Below the pieces are notes generated by a model that was given only the letters and a program-made list of their open reading frames with translations, searched no databases and had not been told where the DNA came from. DNA of 64,000 nucleotides from Bacteroidota bacterium (lineage in GTDB: Bacteria > Bacteroidota > Bacteroidia > Bacteroidales > JAAYUG01). Below, piece by piece: positions 53,603 to 61,893 of the stretch (positions are counted from its first letter, which is position 1; every line of letters begins with the position of its first letter). A program made the translations under genes and the position numbers. The stretch is taken from the NCBI GenBank assembly GCA_029571215.1, contig JAKPTE010000016.1, positions 157,500 through 221,499 of the forward strand, read 5' to 3'.

Positions 53603-55972
53603 TCAGAAAGGATAACCGATTGCTATGCTCAGGGCGAAATCTTTTTTTTCGGGAATATGGTTCAGGAATGTCCAACGTTCTCCTTTCGGCAACGAAGGAT
53701 TTCGCGTTTTCATTCCTACGTCGATTCGGAAAATGAAGAAAGAAAAATCAAAACGGAATCCCGTGCCTGTGCCCACTGCAATGTCGGAAAGGAAACGGTT
53801 CAGTTTAAACAAGGCGCCCGGCCGTTCATCATTGTTTCGGATGGCCCAAATGTTTCCTGCATCAGCAAACAAAGCTCCTTCAAGCTTCCAGAACAACTTG
53901 AACCTGTACTCAACATTTGCCTCAAGTTTAATATCGCCCAATGAATTCGGATATCGGGAGATGGTGTCATTGTATGTTCCTGGCCCGAGGGTACGGACCT
54001 GCCAGGCTCTGATGCTGTTAGCCCCTCCCGCAAAGAACTTTTTTTCAAACGGCATGGTAAGTGAATTCCCGTAAGGAAACCCTACGCCGGCATAGAAACG
54101 GTAAACCAGCCAGTCAGTAGGATTGAGCAGATGGTTGTAGCGGAAATCCAATTCTCCCCTCACAAACTGTGAGAATTGTGTACCGAAAATTTCATAGAAT
54201 CTTCTGGTGGTATCGTAACCAATCAGTTGACCTTTTTTTCCGGAAAGGTTGAAATAGGTCGCCAGAAGATTTCCAGCCGATTCCATATTGGTCCTGAAAT
54301 AAACGAAATCTTCCTTCTTCCGAAGATTCTGGTTATTGAAAACAAAAGTCAACCCGGATACCAGCACAAAATGGTCCTGATAACTATTCTCAAGATAGGG
54401 CTTTCCTTTTATGCTCTCAAGAAAAGCCGGATCGATGGAAAAAATCTTTACTGCATTTAACTCAACCGGATTGACTATAAAGGTGTTGAACGCATTACCC
54501 TGCCATGTATAACCGAAGGTCGCATTGGCAATAGTGCGGGTATAATCAGGTCTTCTTTGATAATTGTAAGCAAATGAAAGGGATGTTGAAGGGCTGTAAC
54601 GCTTAACAAACTGGGCTGTTCGCAAAGGCAGCCAGAACCTGGGAATCCGTATGCCCGATTCCATTCCGAATTCAATAGTATTCCTGAAGCCTGATGCAAA
54701 CTGGCGCGGATATGTTTCCACAGCACCTTTAACCCGAAGGTTAAATCGTTCAGCTCCACGGAATAAATTCTTATGTTCATAATTGAAATTCCCCGCCATT
54801 CCAATGTTTCCTGAAGAATTGGTGCCTTCGGCTTCCAGAGCATACGACTGCATTTCCTGGGGATACAGATGAATACTTCCATTCAGCTGCCTTTCCAATG
54901 ATAGAGCACCCGAAGCTTTTGCTTCTTCAAACTGAATATCAGTAAACCGGAACACTTTAAGGGAGGATAACCGCTGATAAGTCTTTGTAACATTTGCCTG
55001 ATTGTATAACTGACCGGGCTGAATGAAGATGGCTGAAGCAATGGTACGGGGTTTAACGGGAGAAAGCCCTGGAGCCACAAAACGTATTCCGTCAAAGATG
55101 GCCGTATCAGTCTTTGAAAATATTATGGCCGCTGAATCGGACATTCTTTTCTCTCTTCCCGATGCGTAAACCATCAGATTACGAACTTTGTAACGCGGAT
55201 GGCTTCCCTGCACCAATTTACCCCTACTGTCGATCTCCGTGTATTTCCCAACATTGAGGGTTAAATCAATGCTCTTCATAATTTGAGATGTATCGGCAGT
55301 ATACCATATATAATCTTTCGAAAAACTATAAAATCCTCTGTTCTTCAGATAGGACTCAATCCGCAAACGTTCATTCTGCAACACATCCACGTCATAAACT
55401 ATCCCCGGTTTGACAAGGGAGTTTGCAGTATCGCGCATAAGATAAGGAATCAAAACCGTATCCTCGACTGAATAATGAAAAGACCTGATGTGATAAGGTG
55501 TACCACTATTAATGTTGAATGTTACATAGGCTTCTTTTTTCCTGAAAAAAACCTCATGATCCACCTTTGCGTTAAAATAACCTTTGTTGACCAGATATAA
55601 CCGCAATTGTTCCGCCGAGCGGCTTGTCTGATATTCATCAAAAACGACGGGAGCCTCCCCTATCTGTCGAAAGCCACGGTTGATCCAGTTGTTTTTTTCA
55701 GGTTTCGACCGATTGTACAACCAGAGGTGAAATCGAAAACCCAGAACGCGTTTATTGGGACGCTGCCGTATATAGGTCTGCATCTCGCTTTTGTTCAGCT
55801 GCCGTGCATTGGTTTTAATCCGGGTTTCGGATAACAGGTATTGGCCTTCGGGAACATACTTTGCGGGGAAACAGCCGGAAAGAGTCAATGCCCCGATAAC
55901 CGGAAGGAACCATTTCCGGAAGAAAGTCCTGAAAAGACCCAGCACAAAATATGGTAGCGGTTTTTTCAACAA
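53603..55972 (-). CDS. tamL: BamA/TamA-family outer-membrane lipoprotein (TamL-like)
   Basis: A 789-residue protein with a lipoprotein signal ending TLSGCF, POTRA-like domains (about 35-380) and a C-terminal 16-strand beta-barrel with the Omp85 features FFAGGANSIRAWQVRTLGPG near residue 645 and a final strand ending AIGYPF. This fits TamL, the lipidated TamA counterpart of Bacteroidota, likely working with an inner-membrane TamB in outer-membrane protein or lipid delivery. The -7 box at 55984-55977 would start the transcript at or beside the ATG, so the true start may be the GTG at 55945. Confidence 0.85.
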   Translation of the reverse strand: MLKKPLPYFVLGLFRTFFRKWFLPVIGALTLSGCFPAKYVPEGQYLLSETRIKTNARQLNKSEMQTYIRQRPNKRVLGFRFHLWLYNRSKPEKNNWINRGFRQIGEAPVVFDEYQTSRSAEQLRLYLVNKGYFNAKVDHEVFFRKKEAYVTFNINSGTPYHIRSFHYSVEDTVLIPYLMRDTANSLVKPGIVYDVDVLQNERLRIESYLKNRGFYSFSKDYIWYTADTSQIMKSIDLTLNVGKYTEIDSRGKLVQGSHPRYKVRNLMVYASGREKRMSDSAAIIFSKTDTAIFDGIRFVAPGLSPVKPRTIASAIFIQPGQLYNQANVTKTYQRLSSLKVFRFTDIQFEEAKASGALSLERQLNGSIHLYPQEMQSYALEAEGTNSSGNIGMAGNFNYEHKNLFRGAERFNLRVKGAVETYPRQFASGFRNTIEFGMESGIRIPRFWLPLRTAQFVKRYSPSTSLSFAYNYQRRPDYTRTIANATFGYTWQGNAFNTFIVNPVELNAVKIFSIDPAFLESIKGKPYLENSYQDHFVLVSGLTFVFNNQNLRKKEDFVYFRTNMESAGNLLATYFNLSGKKGQLIGYDTTRRFYEIFGTQFSQFVRGELDFRYNHLLNPTDWLVYRFYAGVGFPYGNSLTMPFEKKFFAGGANSIRAWQVRTLGPGTYNDTISRYPNSLGDIKLEANVEYRFKLFWKLEGALFADAGNIWAIRNNDERPGALFKLNRFLSDIAVGTGTGFRFDFSFFIFRIDVGMKTRNPSLPKGERWTFLNHIPEKKDFALSIAIGYPF

Positions 55973-55976
55973 TCCA

Positions 55977-55984
55977 CAAATATA
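55977..55984 (-). promoter_or_regulatory. -7 box of tamL
   Basis: TATATTTG on the minus strand fits TAnnTTTG, with T-rich sequence at -33. It lies only 4 bp from the annotated ATG. Confidence 0.5.
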
Positions 55985-56027
55985 AGTAACTTCGGCAATC
56001 CGAAAATAATCAAAACCTGCACACTTT

Positions 56028-56825
56028 GTGAAAAAGATATTTCCTGAACACAGAAAAATTCATTTACCGGCCAGTTTAAGAAAACTTGCCCGATCGCTTA
56101 GAGAAAAAAAAGTACGGGATGAAACCCGCTTGTTTCTGGTGGAAGGGGAAAAAATGGTGCTCGAATTACTGAAATCGGATTACAGAATTGCATGGATAGC
56201 CGCAACTGAAAGCTGGATCAGTGAACAAGGGTATAAATGCGCCAAAACGGATCTCTATGAAGTGGAGGAAAGCCTGCTGGCTGGCATCAGCGGACTAAAA
56301 ACGCCCAATCGTGTTCTTGCCGTGGTTCATATGCCAGAAACCCCGGTACTGCAGATACCAGAAAGAACTGATCTATGTTTGGTTCTTGACGGGGTGCAGG
56401 ACCCAGGTAATACAGGTACCATCCTTCGACTGGCCGACTGGTTTGATATCCGCTATGTAGTGCTTGGAGAAACCTCTGCCGATTCCTTCAATCCAAAAAC
56501 CGTCCAGGCATCCATGGGGAGCATCTTCCGGGTTCATGTTATCCGCACGGATGCAGCTGCAATTTGCAGGAACATGCAGCGTCAGGGGTGGAATATTTAT
56601 GGGATGGACCTGCAGGGGACAAACCTTTATGAGGCGGAACTGAAGCTTCCAGCTATGATTGTTCTTGGGAATGAGTCGCGTGGCTTGTCAAAACAAATTA
56701 GCAGGGAGATCAGCCAGTTTCTTACGATTCCCCGCGGAGGTCCCGGCTCTGGCGCTGAATCCCTCAACGTTGGTATGGCTGCTGCCATCGTCTGCGCCGA
56801 ATTTCGAAGACGCTTTCCAGGATAA
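56028..56825 (+). CDS. SpoU/TrmH-family rRNA or tRNA 2'-O-methyltransferase
   Basis: A 265-residue SPOUT methyltransferase. The N-terminal substrate-binding domain (RDETRLFLVEGEKMVLELL) precedes the knotted catalytic domain with LVLDGVQDPGNTGTILRLAD near residue 122, KTVQASMGSIFRVHV near 160, IVLGNESRGLS near 215 and ESLNVGMAAAIV near 245. It resembles RlmB/TrmH-type enzymes; the exact RNA target is not clear. The start codon is GTG. Divergent from tamL. Confidence 0.9.
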   Translation: MKKIFPEHRKIHLPASLRKLARSLREKKVRDETRLFLVEGEKMVLELLKSDYRIAWIAATESWISEQGYKCAKTDLYEVEESLLAGISGLKTPNRVLAVVHMPETPVLQIPERTDLCLVLDGVQDPGNTGTILRLADWFDIRYVVLGETSADSFNPKTVQASMGSIFRVHVIRTDAAAICRNMQRQGWNIYGMDLQGTNLYEAELKLPAMIVLGNESRGLSKQISREISQFLTIPRGGPGSGAESLNVGMAAAIVCAEFRRRFPG

Positions 56826-56956
56826 TCAGAAGCCCATCAAATATGCAAATTGAACATGAATTAGTCTAAGATCCTGCATTTAATTCATTGTAACTGCTGG
56901 AGTCGCTTTCCAGCTATCTGAAAAGGAAAATTGCTTACGAGGCTATTGAAAACGTA

Positions 56957-57694
56957 TTATTCAAAATGAAAATTCAGCAGAACAATATGCGAAGTAAGCT
57001 GGTTCAAACCTGTGGCTGCAAGATCCCTGTCAAGTATATCGCGCATTCCAACAGAGAGTTTCAGTTCGGTTGAAAGTTTGAAATAAACCAGGTAGAAATC
57101 CATTCCTACCCCTATTTCGCCATAAAAATCAAGTGGTTTGAGGTTGATGCGAAGGGTTTCTCCCTGCTCTTTGCCCAGTTTCAGCTTATTTTCCTTTTTT
57201 GCAGCCATATCGTACCTGATGCTGGTTCCTGCTATGAGATACGGACGCACATTATTCAGTCGTTCTCCCCTGTATTTTACAAGAAGCGGAAAATCAAGAT
57301 AGTTGCTTTCTACCTGCACCTGTCCGTACTGAATATCTGATGCCACTCCAGTAACGAAAACATTTCTTTGGCCAAAAACCAGACCGGGAAGGAAACGAAG
57401 GGCAAAAGCATCGTTGATCCGCAATTCCGAGACGATATTTACATTAAATCCAGGGCTCAGCTGGTAAAGGTCCATATAAAGCGAGTCTCCGTTTCCGGTA
57501 CGTATGCTTCGGCTGTTACGTTCAAAACTGAAGTCCATTGCATTGAGACCAACACAGAATCCAAAATGGATTTTCTTGTTATCAACTATCTGGTAATTGA
57601 GAACTTTTTTTACCTGGCCAAATGAAACCAACCCGATAGTAAGACAAAATAATGCAACAAAGAATATTCTCTTCAAAACTTTCGCTGTTAACAA
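56957..57694 (-). CDS. porT: PorT-like type IX secretion outer-membrane protein
   Basis: A 245-residue beta-barrel protein with a signal peptide (FFVALFCLTIGLVSFG) and features of the PorT/SprT family: KKIHFGFCVGLNAMDFSF, SPGFNVNIVSELRINDAF-like strands, YLDFPLLVKYRGERLNNVRP and the final GLNQLTSHIVLLNFHFE. PorT is needed for secretion by the Bacteroidota type IX system. Its position directly behind ubiE/menG is the arrangement I know for porT. A generic porin-like barrel is the alternative. Confidence 0.8.
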   Translation of the reverse strand: MLTAKVLKRIFFVALFCLTIGLVSFGQVKKVLNYQIVDNKKIHFGFCVGLNAMDFSFERNSRSIRTGNGDSLYMDLYQLSPGFNVNIVSELRINDAFALRFLPGLVFGQRNVFVTGVASDIQYGQVQVESNYLDFPLLVKYRGERLNNVRPYLIAGTSIRYDMAAKKENKLKLGKEQGETLRINLKPLDFYGEIGVGMDFYLVYFKLSTELKLSVGMRDILDRDLAATGLNQLTSHIVLLNFHFE

Positions 57695-57740
57695 TGTCTG
57701 TAACCTTTAACGAACAAGGCGCTAAAATATTATAAAATCC

Positions 57741-58499
57741 TTACTCATCCAATTTTTCGTGTTCGGGTTTGATTCCCGCATAAATTCTTGCAACACCGAA
57801 AGTAACAGGGAAGGAAGTTGTAACCAAAAATCCGGCATCACTTAGCATCCTGCAGAAATGTTCCCCCTGGGGGAAGGCTTCAGCAGATCTGTTGAGGTAC
57901 CTGTAAGCATTGGCATCTCCTGACACAAGTCTGCCAATTAAGGGAATAATTCTTCTGAAATAAAACAGATACAGGTTACGAAAAAAAGGATTACCGGGTA
58001 CGGAAAATTCCAGGACGGCGATTGCCCCTCCGGGTCGAACCACCCTGTAAATTTCTGAAAGACCTTTTCCTGGATTTCCGAAATTTCGGACTCCGAATGC
58101 TACCATAACAGCATCAAAGGTATCGGCATCGAAAGGTAAAGCTTCCGCATCAGCCAGCACACATTCAACCCTATCCTGAATACCTTTTTTCTGAATTTTG
58201 CGCATGGCAATCCGAAGCATCTCCTCTGAAATATCGGATGCGACTATCTTTGCGTTCCGATTTTCCGCAGCAAGTAATGAAAGGTCACCCGTACCGGCTG
58301 CAATATCAAGTATTTTTTCAGCTTTCTTCAGTTCCGGAAGCTGTATCAGTTTTTTTCGCCAGGCACGGTCCATATTAAAGGAAAGCATATGGTTCAGCAG
58401 GTCATATTTACGGGCAATCCTGTCAAACATGACGGTAACCTGCTCTTTTTTATCGGCCTGCAATTCCGAATAGGGTCTGATTTCTCTAAAGCTCTCCAT
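57741..58499 (-). CDS. ubiE: Demethylmenaquinone/ubiquinone methyltransferase
   Basis: A 252-residue class I methyltransferase that methylates demethylmenaquinone. The family signatures MFDRIARKYDLLNHMLSFNM near residue 26, ILDIAAGTGDLSLLAA near 63 and VMVAFGVRNFGNPGKGLSEI near 130 are present. The frame extends to 58853 but that part is antisense to the divergent dehydrogenase gene; the ATG at 58499 (MESFREIRPY) is the start. It is co-directional with porT 46 bp downstream. Confidence 0.95.
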   Translation of the reverse strand: MESFREIRPYSELQADKKEQVTVMFDRIARKYDLLNHMLSFNMDRAWRKKLIQLPELKKAEKILDIAAGTGDLSLLAAENRNAKIVASDISEEMLRIAMRKIQKKGIQDRVECVLADAEALPFDADTFDAVMVAFGVRNFGNPGKGLSEIYRVVRPGGAIAVLEFSVPGNPFFRNLYLFYFRRIIPLIGRLVSGDANAYRYLNRSAEAFPQGEHFCRMLSDAGFLVTTSFPVTFGVARIYAGIKPEHEKLDE

Positions 58500-58599
58500 A
58501 GTTCCTGTTGACAGAGTGACAAAGTTAGACTGTTTTTTATCATTTGGCTTTCTGATGGAATTGTATTTTATATATTTGAAGACTTTTAACTGAACCAAA

Positions 58600-59352
58600 A
58601 TGATTGCAGTCATAACAGGAGCCACTTCAGGAATAGGCAGGGCTATTGCATTCCATCTGGCCGAACATGGATATGATCTTATCCTGACAGGGCGTAGAAA
58701 AAAGCTGCTGGAAGAGTTGAGCCAGACACTTGCTGCCGGGTTTGGAATCAGGGTTCTTCCCCTGTGTTTTGATATCAGAAAGAAGGAGGAAGCCGAAAAG
58801 TATCTTGGACATTTACCGGATGACTGGCAGGAAATTGACGTTCTCATCAACAACGCCGGACTGGCAGCAGGATTTCACCCCATCCATGAGGGAGACATAT
58901 CCGACTGGGAGCAGATGATCGATACGAACATCAGGGGGTTGTTGTATGCAACACGTTACATTGCGCCGCTTATGACAGCCCGGCGAACGGGACACATTGT
59001 CAATATCAGTTCCATTGCAGGCAAGGAAGTGTATCCCAACGGAAATGTTTACTGTGCAACCAAGCATGCTGTTGAAGGATTAACCAGGGGAATGCGGATT
59101 GACCTGCTTCCCTATGGCATAAAGGTTACTTCGGTGAGCCCGGGGGCAGTTGAAACGGAATTTTCGCTGGTAAGGTTCAAAGGCGATGCCCAGAGAGCAA
59201 AGGAAGTATACAAAGGATACCAGCCATTGAAAGCAGAAGATGTTGCTGAAGCAGTATGGTTTGCCTTAAGCCGGCCCCCGCACGTAAATATCAACGACAT
59301 TTTGATTATGCCTACAGCTCAGGCAAATGCAGTTTTTTTTGACCGAAAATAA
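58600..59352 (+). CDS. Short-chain dehydrogenase/reductase (YdfG-like)
   Basis: A 250-residue NADP-type oxidoreductase. The cofactor motif ITGATSGIGRAIA is at residues 5-17, followed by LTGRRKKLLEEL with the basic residues that favour NADP. NNAG is near 86, the catalytic Ser is in IVNISSIAGK and Tyr-x3-Lys is in VYCATKHAVEG. It resembles E. coli YdfG (3-hydroxy acid dehydrogenase). The Ldh-family gene starts 11 bp downstream, so the two form an operon. Confidence 0.88.
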   Translation: MIAVITGATSGIGRAIAFHLAEHGYDLILTGRRKKLLEELSQTLAAGFGIRVLPLCFDIRKKEEAEKYLGHLPDDWQEIDVLINNAGLAAGFHPIHEGDISDWEQMIDTNIRGLLYATRYIAPLMTARRTGHIVNISSIAGKEVYPNGNVYCATKHAVEGLTRGMRIDLLPYGIKVTSVSPGAVETEFSLVRFKGDAQRAKEVYKGYQPLKAEDVAEAVWFALSRPPHVNINDILIMPTAQANAVFFDRK

Positions 59353-59363
59353 CCTGAAGGAAG

Positions 59364-60440
59364 ATGGCAACAGCTTCGTATCTTCGCATGTTCACAGCCA
59401 GGGCATTTGAGGCGATGGGCGTTCCGGCCAATGATGCAGCCTTGATTGCTGATGTTTTTGTCAGAGCGGAAGAACGCGGTATTCCTTCGCATGGTATGCT
59501 GCGCCTGAAAGATTATTATCTGCTCTGGAAGGAAAAACGGGTAAAAGCAGATCCTTACATTCGTGTTGTCCATGAATCTCCATCTACTGCAGTAATTGAC
59601 GCGGATATGGCCATCGGAATGATTGCTGCGGCACGGTCCATGCAACTTGCCATTGAAAAGGCAAAAGCATGTGGCACCGGATGGGTTGCAACCCGCAATT
59701 CCAACCACTTCGGTATCGCAGGATACTATGCCATGATGGCTCTTCCTCATGATATGATCGGAATTACCCTTTGCAATGCCAATCCGTTGGTGGCACCTAC
59801 CTTTTCAGTGAGCCGTCTGTTGGGAACCAATCCGATTGCAGTGGCAATACCGGCAGGTAAATATCCAGCCTTTGTTGCTGATTTTGCCACAACGCCCATT
59901 GCACGCGGAAAACTTGCCATTGCATCCAAAAAAGGAGAAAAAGTACCTCTGGGCTATGTTCAGGATGCGTTTGGTTTTCCGTCCGATGACCCGGATATTC
60001 TCAAACAAGGAGGAGCAATGCTTCCGCTGGGAGGCGACAGAATACACGGCAGCCACAAAGGTTATTGCCTTGGTGCCCTGGTTGATATCTTTTCTTCCCT
60101 TCTATCGGGAGCCAATTTCGGCCCTTTTGTTCCTCCGTCAATAGCTTACCTGCCGCTTCCTGAAAATCAGCCCGGACTTGGGACAGGCCATTTTTTCGGA
60201 GCCATGCGCATTGATGCTTTCCGCCCCGCCGAAGAATTCAAAGCCATGATGGATTTCTGGATTGAAACCTTCAAAAACGCAAAACCTGCAGAAGGACAGG
60301 AAAGAGTTTATATTCCGGGTGAAATTGAACGGGAAGCAGAAGAAAGAACCGCCCGCGAAGGTATCACCATCCTTCCGTCAGTGGTTAACGAAGTGAAAGA
60401 AGTAGCTTCCGCTCTCGGAATCGATTTCAATCCCGACTGA
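59364..60440 (+). CDS. Ldh-family malate/L-lactate/ureidoglycolate dehydrogenase
   Basis: A 358-residue NAD(P)-dependent 2-hydroxyacid dehydrogenase of the type 2 (non-Rossmann) family. Markers are AEERGIPSHGMLRL near residue 36, NSNHFGIAGYYAMMAL near 112, LGTNPIAVAIPAGK near 153 and GSHKGYCLGALVDI near 230. The substrate may be malate, sulfolactate or lactate; sequence alone does not decide. It is paired with the SDR gene upstream. Confidence 0.88.
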   Translation: MATASYLRMFTARAFEAMGVPANDAALIADVFVRAEERGIPSHGMLRLKDYYLLWKEKRVKADPYIRVVHESPSTAVIDADMAIGMIAAARSMQLAIEKAKACGTGWVATRNSNHFGIAGYYAMMALPHDMIGITLCNANPLVAPTFSVSRLLGTNPIAVAIPAGKYPAFVADFATTPIARGKLAIASKKGEKVPLGYVQDAFGFPSDDPDILKQGGAMLPLGGDRIHGSHKGYCLGALVDIFSSLLSGANFGPFVPPSIAYLPLPENQPGLGTGHFFGAMRIDAFRPAEEFKAMMDFWIETFKNAKPAEGQERVYIPGEIEREAEERTAREGITILPSVVNEVKEVASALGIDFNPD

Positions 60441-60457
60441 TTTTTAAGCTTCCCGGT

Positions 60458-61210
60458 TTATCCCTCATTGTTCATGAATCCCTTATCTTTTATCAGTTCA
60501 AGAAACTCTCTCGAGAAAAACCGGTTATCTTTTGCCGTATAACGAATATCCGTAAAAACCTGTGCCAGCGTTTTTTTCTTGTTTTCTTCAACAAATTTTT
60601 TACTAGCCGGCAAATTCTCCTTATCCCTGTAAAATTTATCTATATCAGCCGGCGAATAATCATGATACACTTCATTGTGGACTACTGCGTCCAGTGGCAA
60701 TCGATCGGTAAGCCCTGGATCTTCGGCCGGCATTCCTATTACCATTGCTGCTACGGGAACTACCAGCCGGGGTAATTGAAGTATTTCGCTGAACCTTTTG
60801 GCCATGTAAGTAACCGTTCCAAGGTAACATATTCCAAGTCCGTATTCTTCGGCAGCCAATGCGACATTTTCCGAGACAAGCAATGCATCGATCGCAGCTG
60901 TGAAAAAAGAAAGGAAGTTATCATAGCCCGGTTCGGCCTCTCTGTAAGTGCACCATTTTGTAAACCGGTTAAAATCAGCACAGAAGGTTATGTGAACCGG
61001 AGCTTCCAGAACCATATTCTGCTTAAAATGTGCTTCCCAGAGTTTTTGCCTGATAGATTGATCCGTAGTTACGACCATACTGTAAACCTGCATGTTACCC
61101 GTCGTTGAAGCACGTGTTCCGGCTTCCAGAATCTGTTTGAGCACCTCAGGAGAAACAGGATCGGGTTTATATTTACGAATGGAACGATGCTGAAAAATAG
61201 TTTCTTTCAT
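60458..61210 (-). CDS. Nitroreductase-family NADPH:FMN oxidoreductase
   Basis: A 250-residue flavoprotein of the NfsA/FRP type. The N-terminal FMN-binding pattern FQHRSIRKYKPDPVSPEVLK and ASTTGNMQVYSMVV are present, as are GLGICYLGTVTYMAKRFSEI and LVVPVAAMVIGMPAEDP. It reduces nitroaromatics or quinones; the natural substrate is unknown. The frame extends to 61276, but the ATG at 61210 gives the conserved N-terminus. A -7 box TAGTTTTG is at 61272-61265. Confidence 0.88.
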   Translation of the reverse strand: MKETIFQHRSIRKYKPDPVSPEVLKQILEAGTRASTTGNMQVYSMVVTTDQSIRQKLWEAHFKQNMVLEAPVHITFCADFNRFTKWCTYREAEPGYDNFLSFFTAAIDALLVSENVALAAEEYGLGICYLGTVTYMAKRFSEILQLPRLVVPVAAMVIGMPAEDPGLTDRLPLDAVVHNEVYHDYSPADIDKFYRDKENLPASKKFVEENKKKTLAQVFTDIRYTAKDNRFFSREFLELIKDKGFMNNEG

Positions 61211-61491
61211 ATCTGTTTTAATATAATAACCTTTGGCCCATGAGACATATCTAAGACAGTATGGCAAAACTAACAATAAAAGTCGTATTGGTTACCTTTG
61301 TTTTTTTGGTACAATAGCATAAAAACGCATCACAATATCGGACTAAATCAAATTCTCACAACGTTTTCTAATGTTTTCTCATTATCTATCAAACAGTTAC
61401 TATCCTGCTATTTTTTTTGTTATACAATTAAGTTTTATCTGATAAAATACTATATTTACAGAGTTATTTAACCAAAAATGTTGATTTTGCC
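61211..61491. other. AT-rich divergent intergenic region
   Basis: About 280 bp with no gene. It carries the -7 box of the nitroreductase (61272-61265) and, before the first micro-lipoprotein, a TATATTTA box about 30 bp upstream of the ATG. It is notably AT-rich. Confidence 0.5.
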
Positions 61492-61620
61492 ATGAAACGG
61501 CTGGTAATCCTGGGGTGTATTGTATTGATGACCCTGCTTACTGTTACTTCATGTAATGACCATGTGTGTCCGGCATATGCGGATACGGGTTCTGAGCAAC
61601 CATGTCAGGCTAACACATGA
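61492..61620 (+). CDS. Micro-lipoprotein 1, 42 aa, CPAY motif
   Basis: The frame runs from ATG to TGA. A hydrophobic signal (LVILGCIVLMTLLTVTSC) ends in lipobox TSC at Cys21, leaving a mature peptide of 22 residues, CNDHVCPAYADTGSEQPCQA plus two more. The second Cys lies five residues after the lipid Cys in CPAYADT. The next gene encodes a protein of the same length with the same spacing and motif, which argues strongly that both are real. Function unknown. Confidence 0.8.
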   Translation: MKRLVILGCIVLMTLLTVTSCNDHVCPAYADTGSEQPCQANT

Positions 61621-61632
61621 AAACCAACGTAT

Positions 61633-61761
61633 ATGAAAACTAAAATTATTCGTTTCGTATCGGTACTTTTGCTTTGTCTGTTTATTGGGGGAACTGTTCT
61701 CTCTAGCTGCAGTGAAAAAGCCTGCCCTGCTTACTCAGATACACAGCCGGTCAAACGGTAA
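61633..61761 (+). CDS. Micro-lipoprotein 2, 42 aa, CPAY motif
   Basis: The signal FVSVLLLCLFIGGTVLSSC ends in a lipobox at Cys26. The mature peptide, CSEKACPAYSDTQPVKR, has only 17 residues. Motif C-x4-CPAYSDT repeats that of the gene 12 bp upstream, so this is a tandem paralogue. The signal peptides differ while the mature motif is kept, suggesting selection on the motif. Likely one transcript with gene 1. Confidence 0.8.
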   Translation: MKTKIIRFVSVLLLCLFIGGTVLSSCSEKACPAYSDTQPVKR

Positions 61762-61893
61762 GAGATATTTTTACCCGCAGTAGCTATTTATTAGGCTGAA
61801 TAGGGAATGGAGAAATCTGTTCCTTCTGTTTATTTTGATTAGTTCTTTTCTTTTATATTTTTTCACAGTCAACAATTACCAAAAGAAGAAACC

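Noticed and set aside
58500..58853. N-terminal extension of ubiE
   Set aside because: The extension is antisense to the SDR gene and unlike UbiE; the ATG at 58499 gives the family N-terminus.
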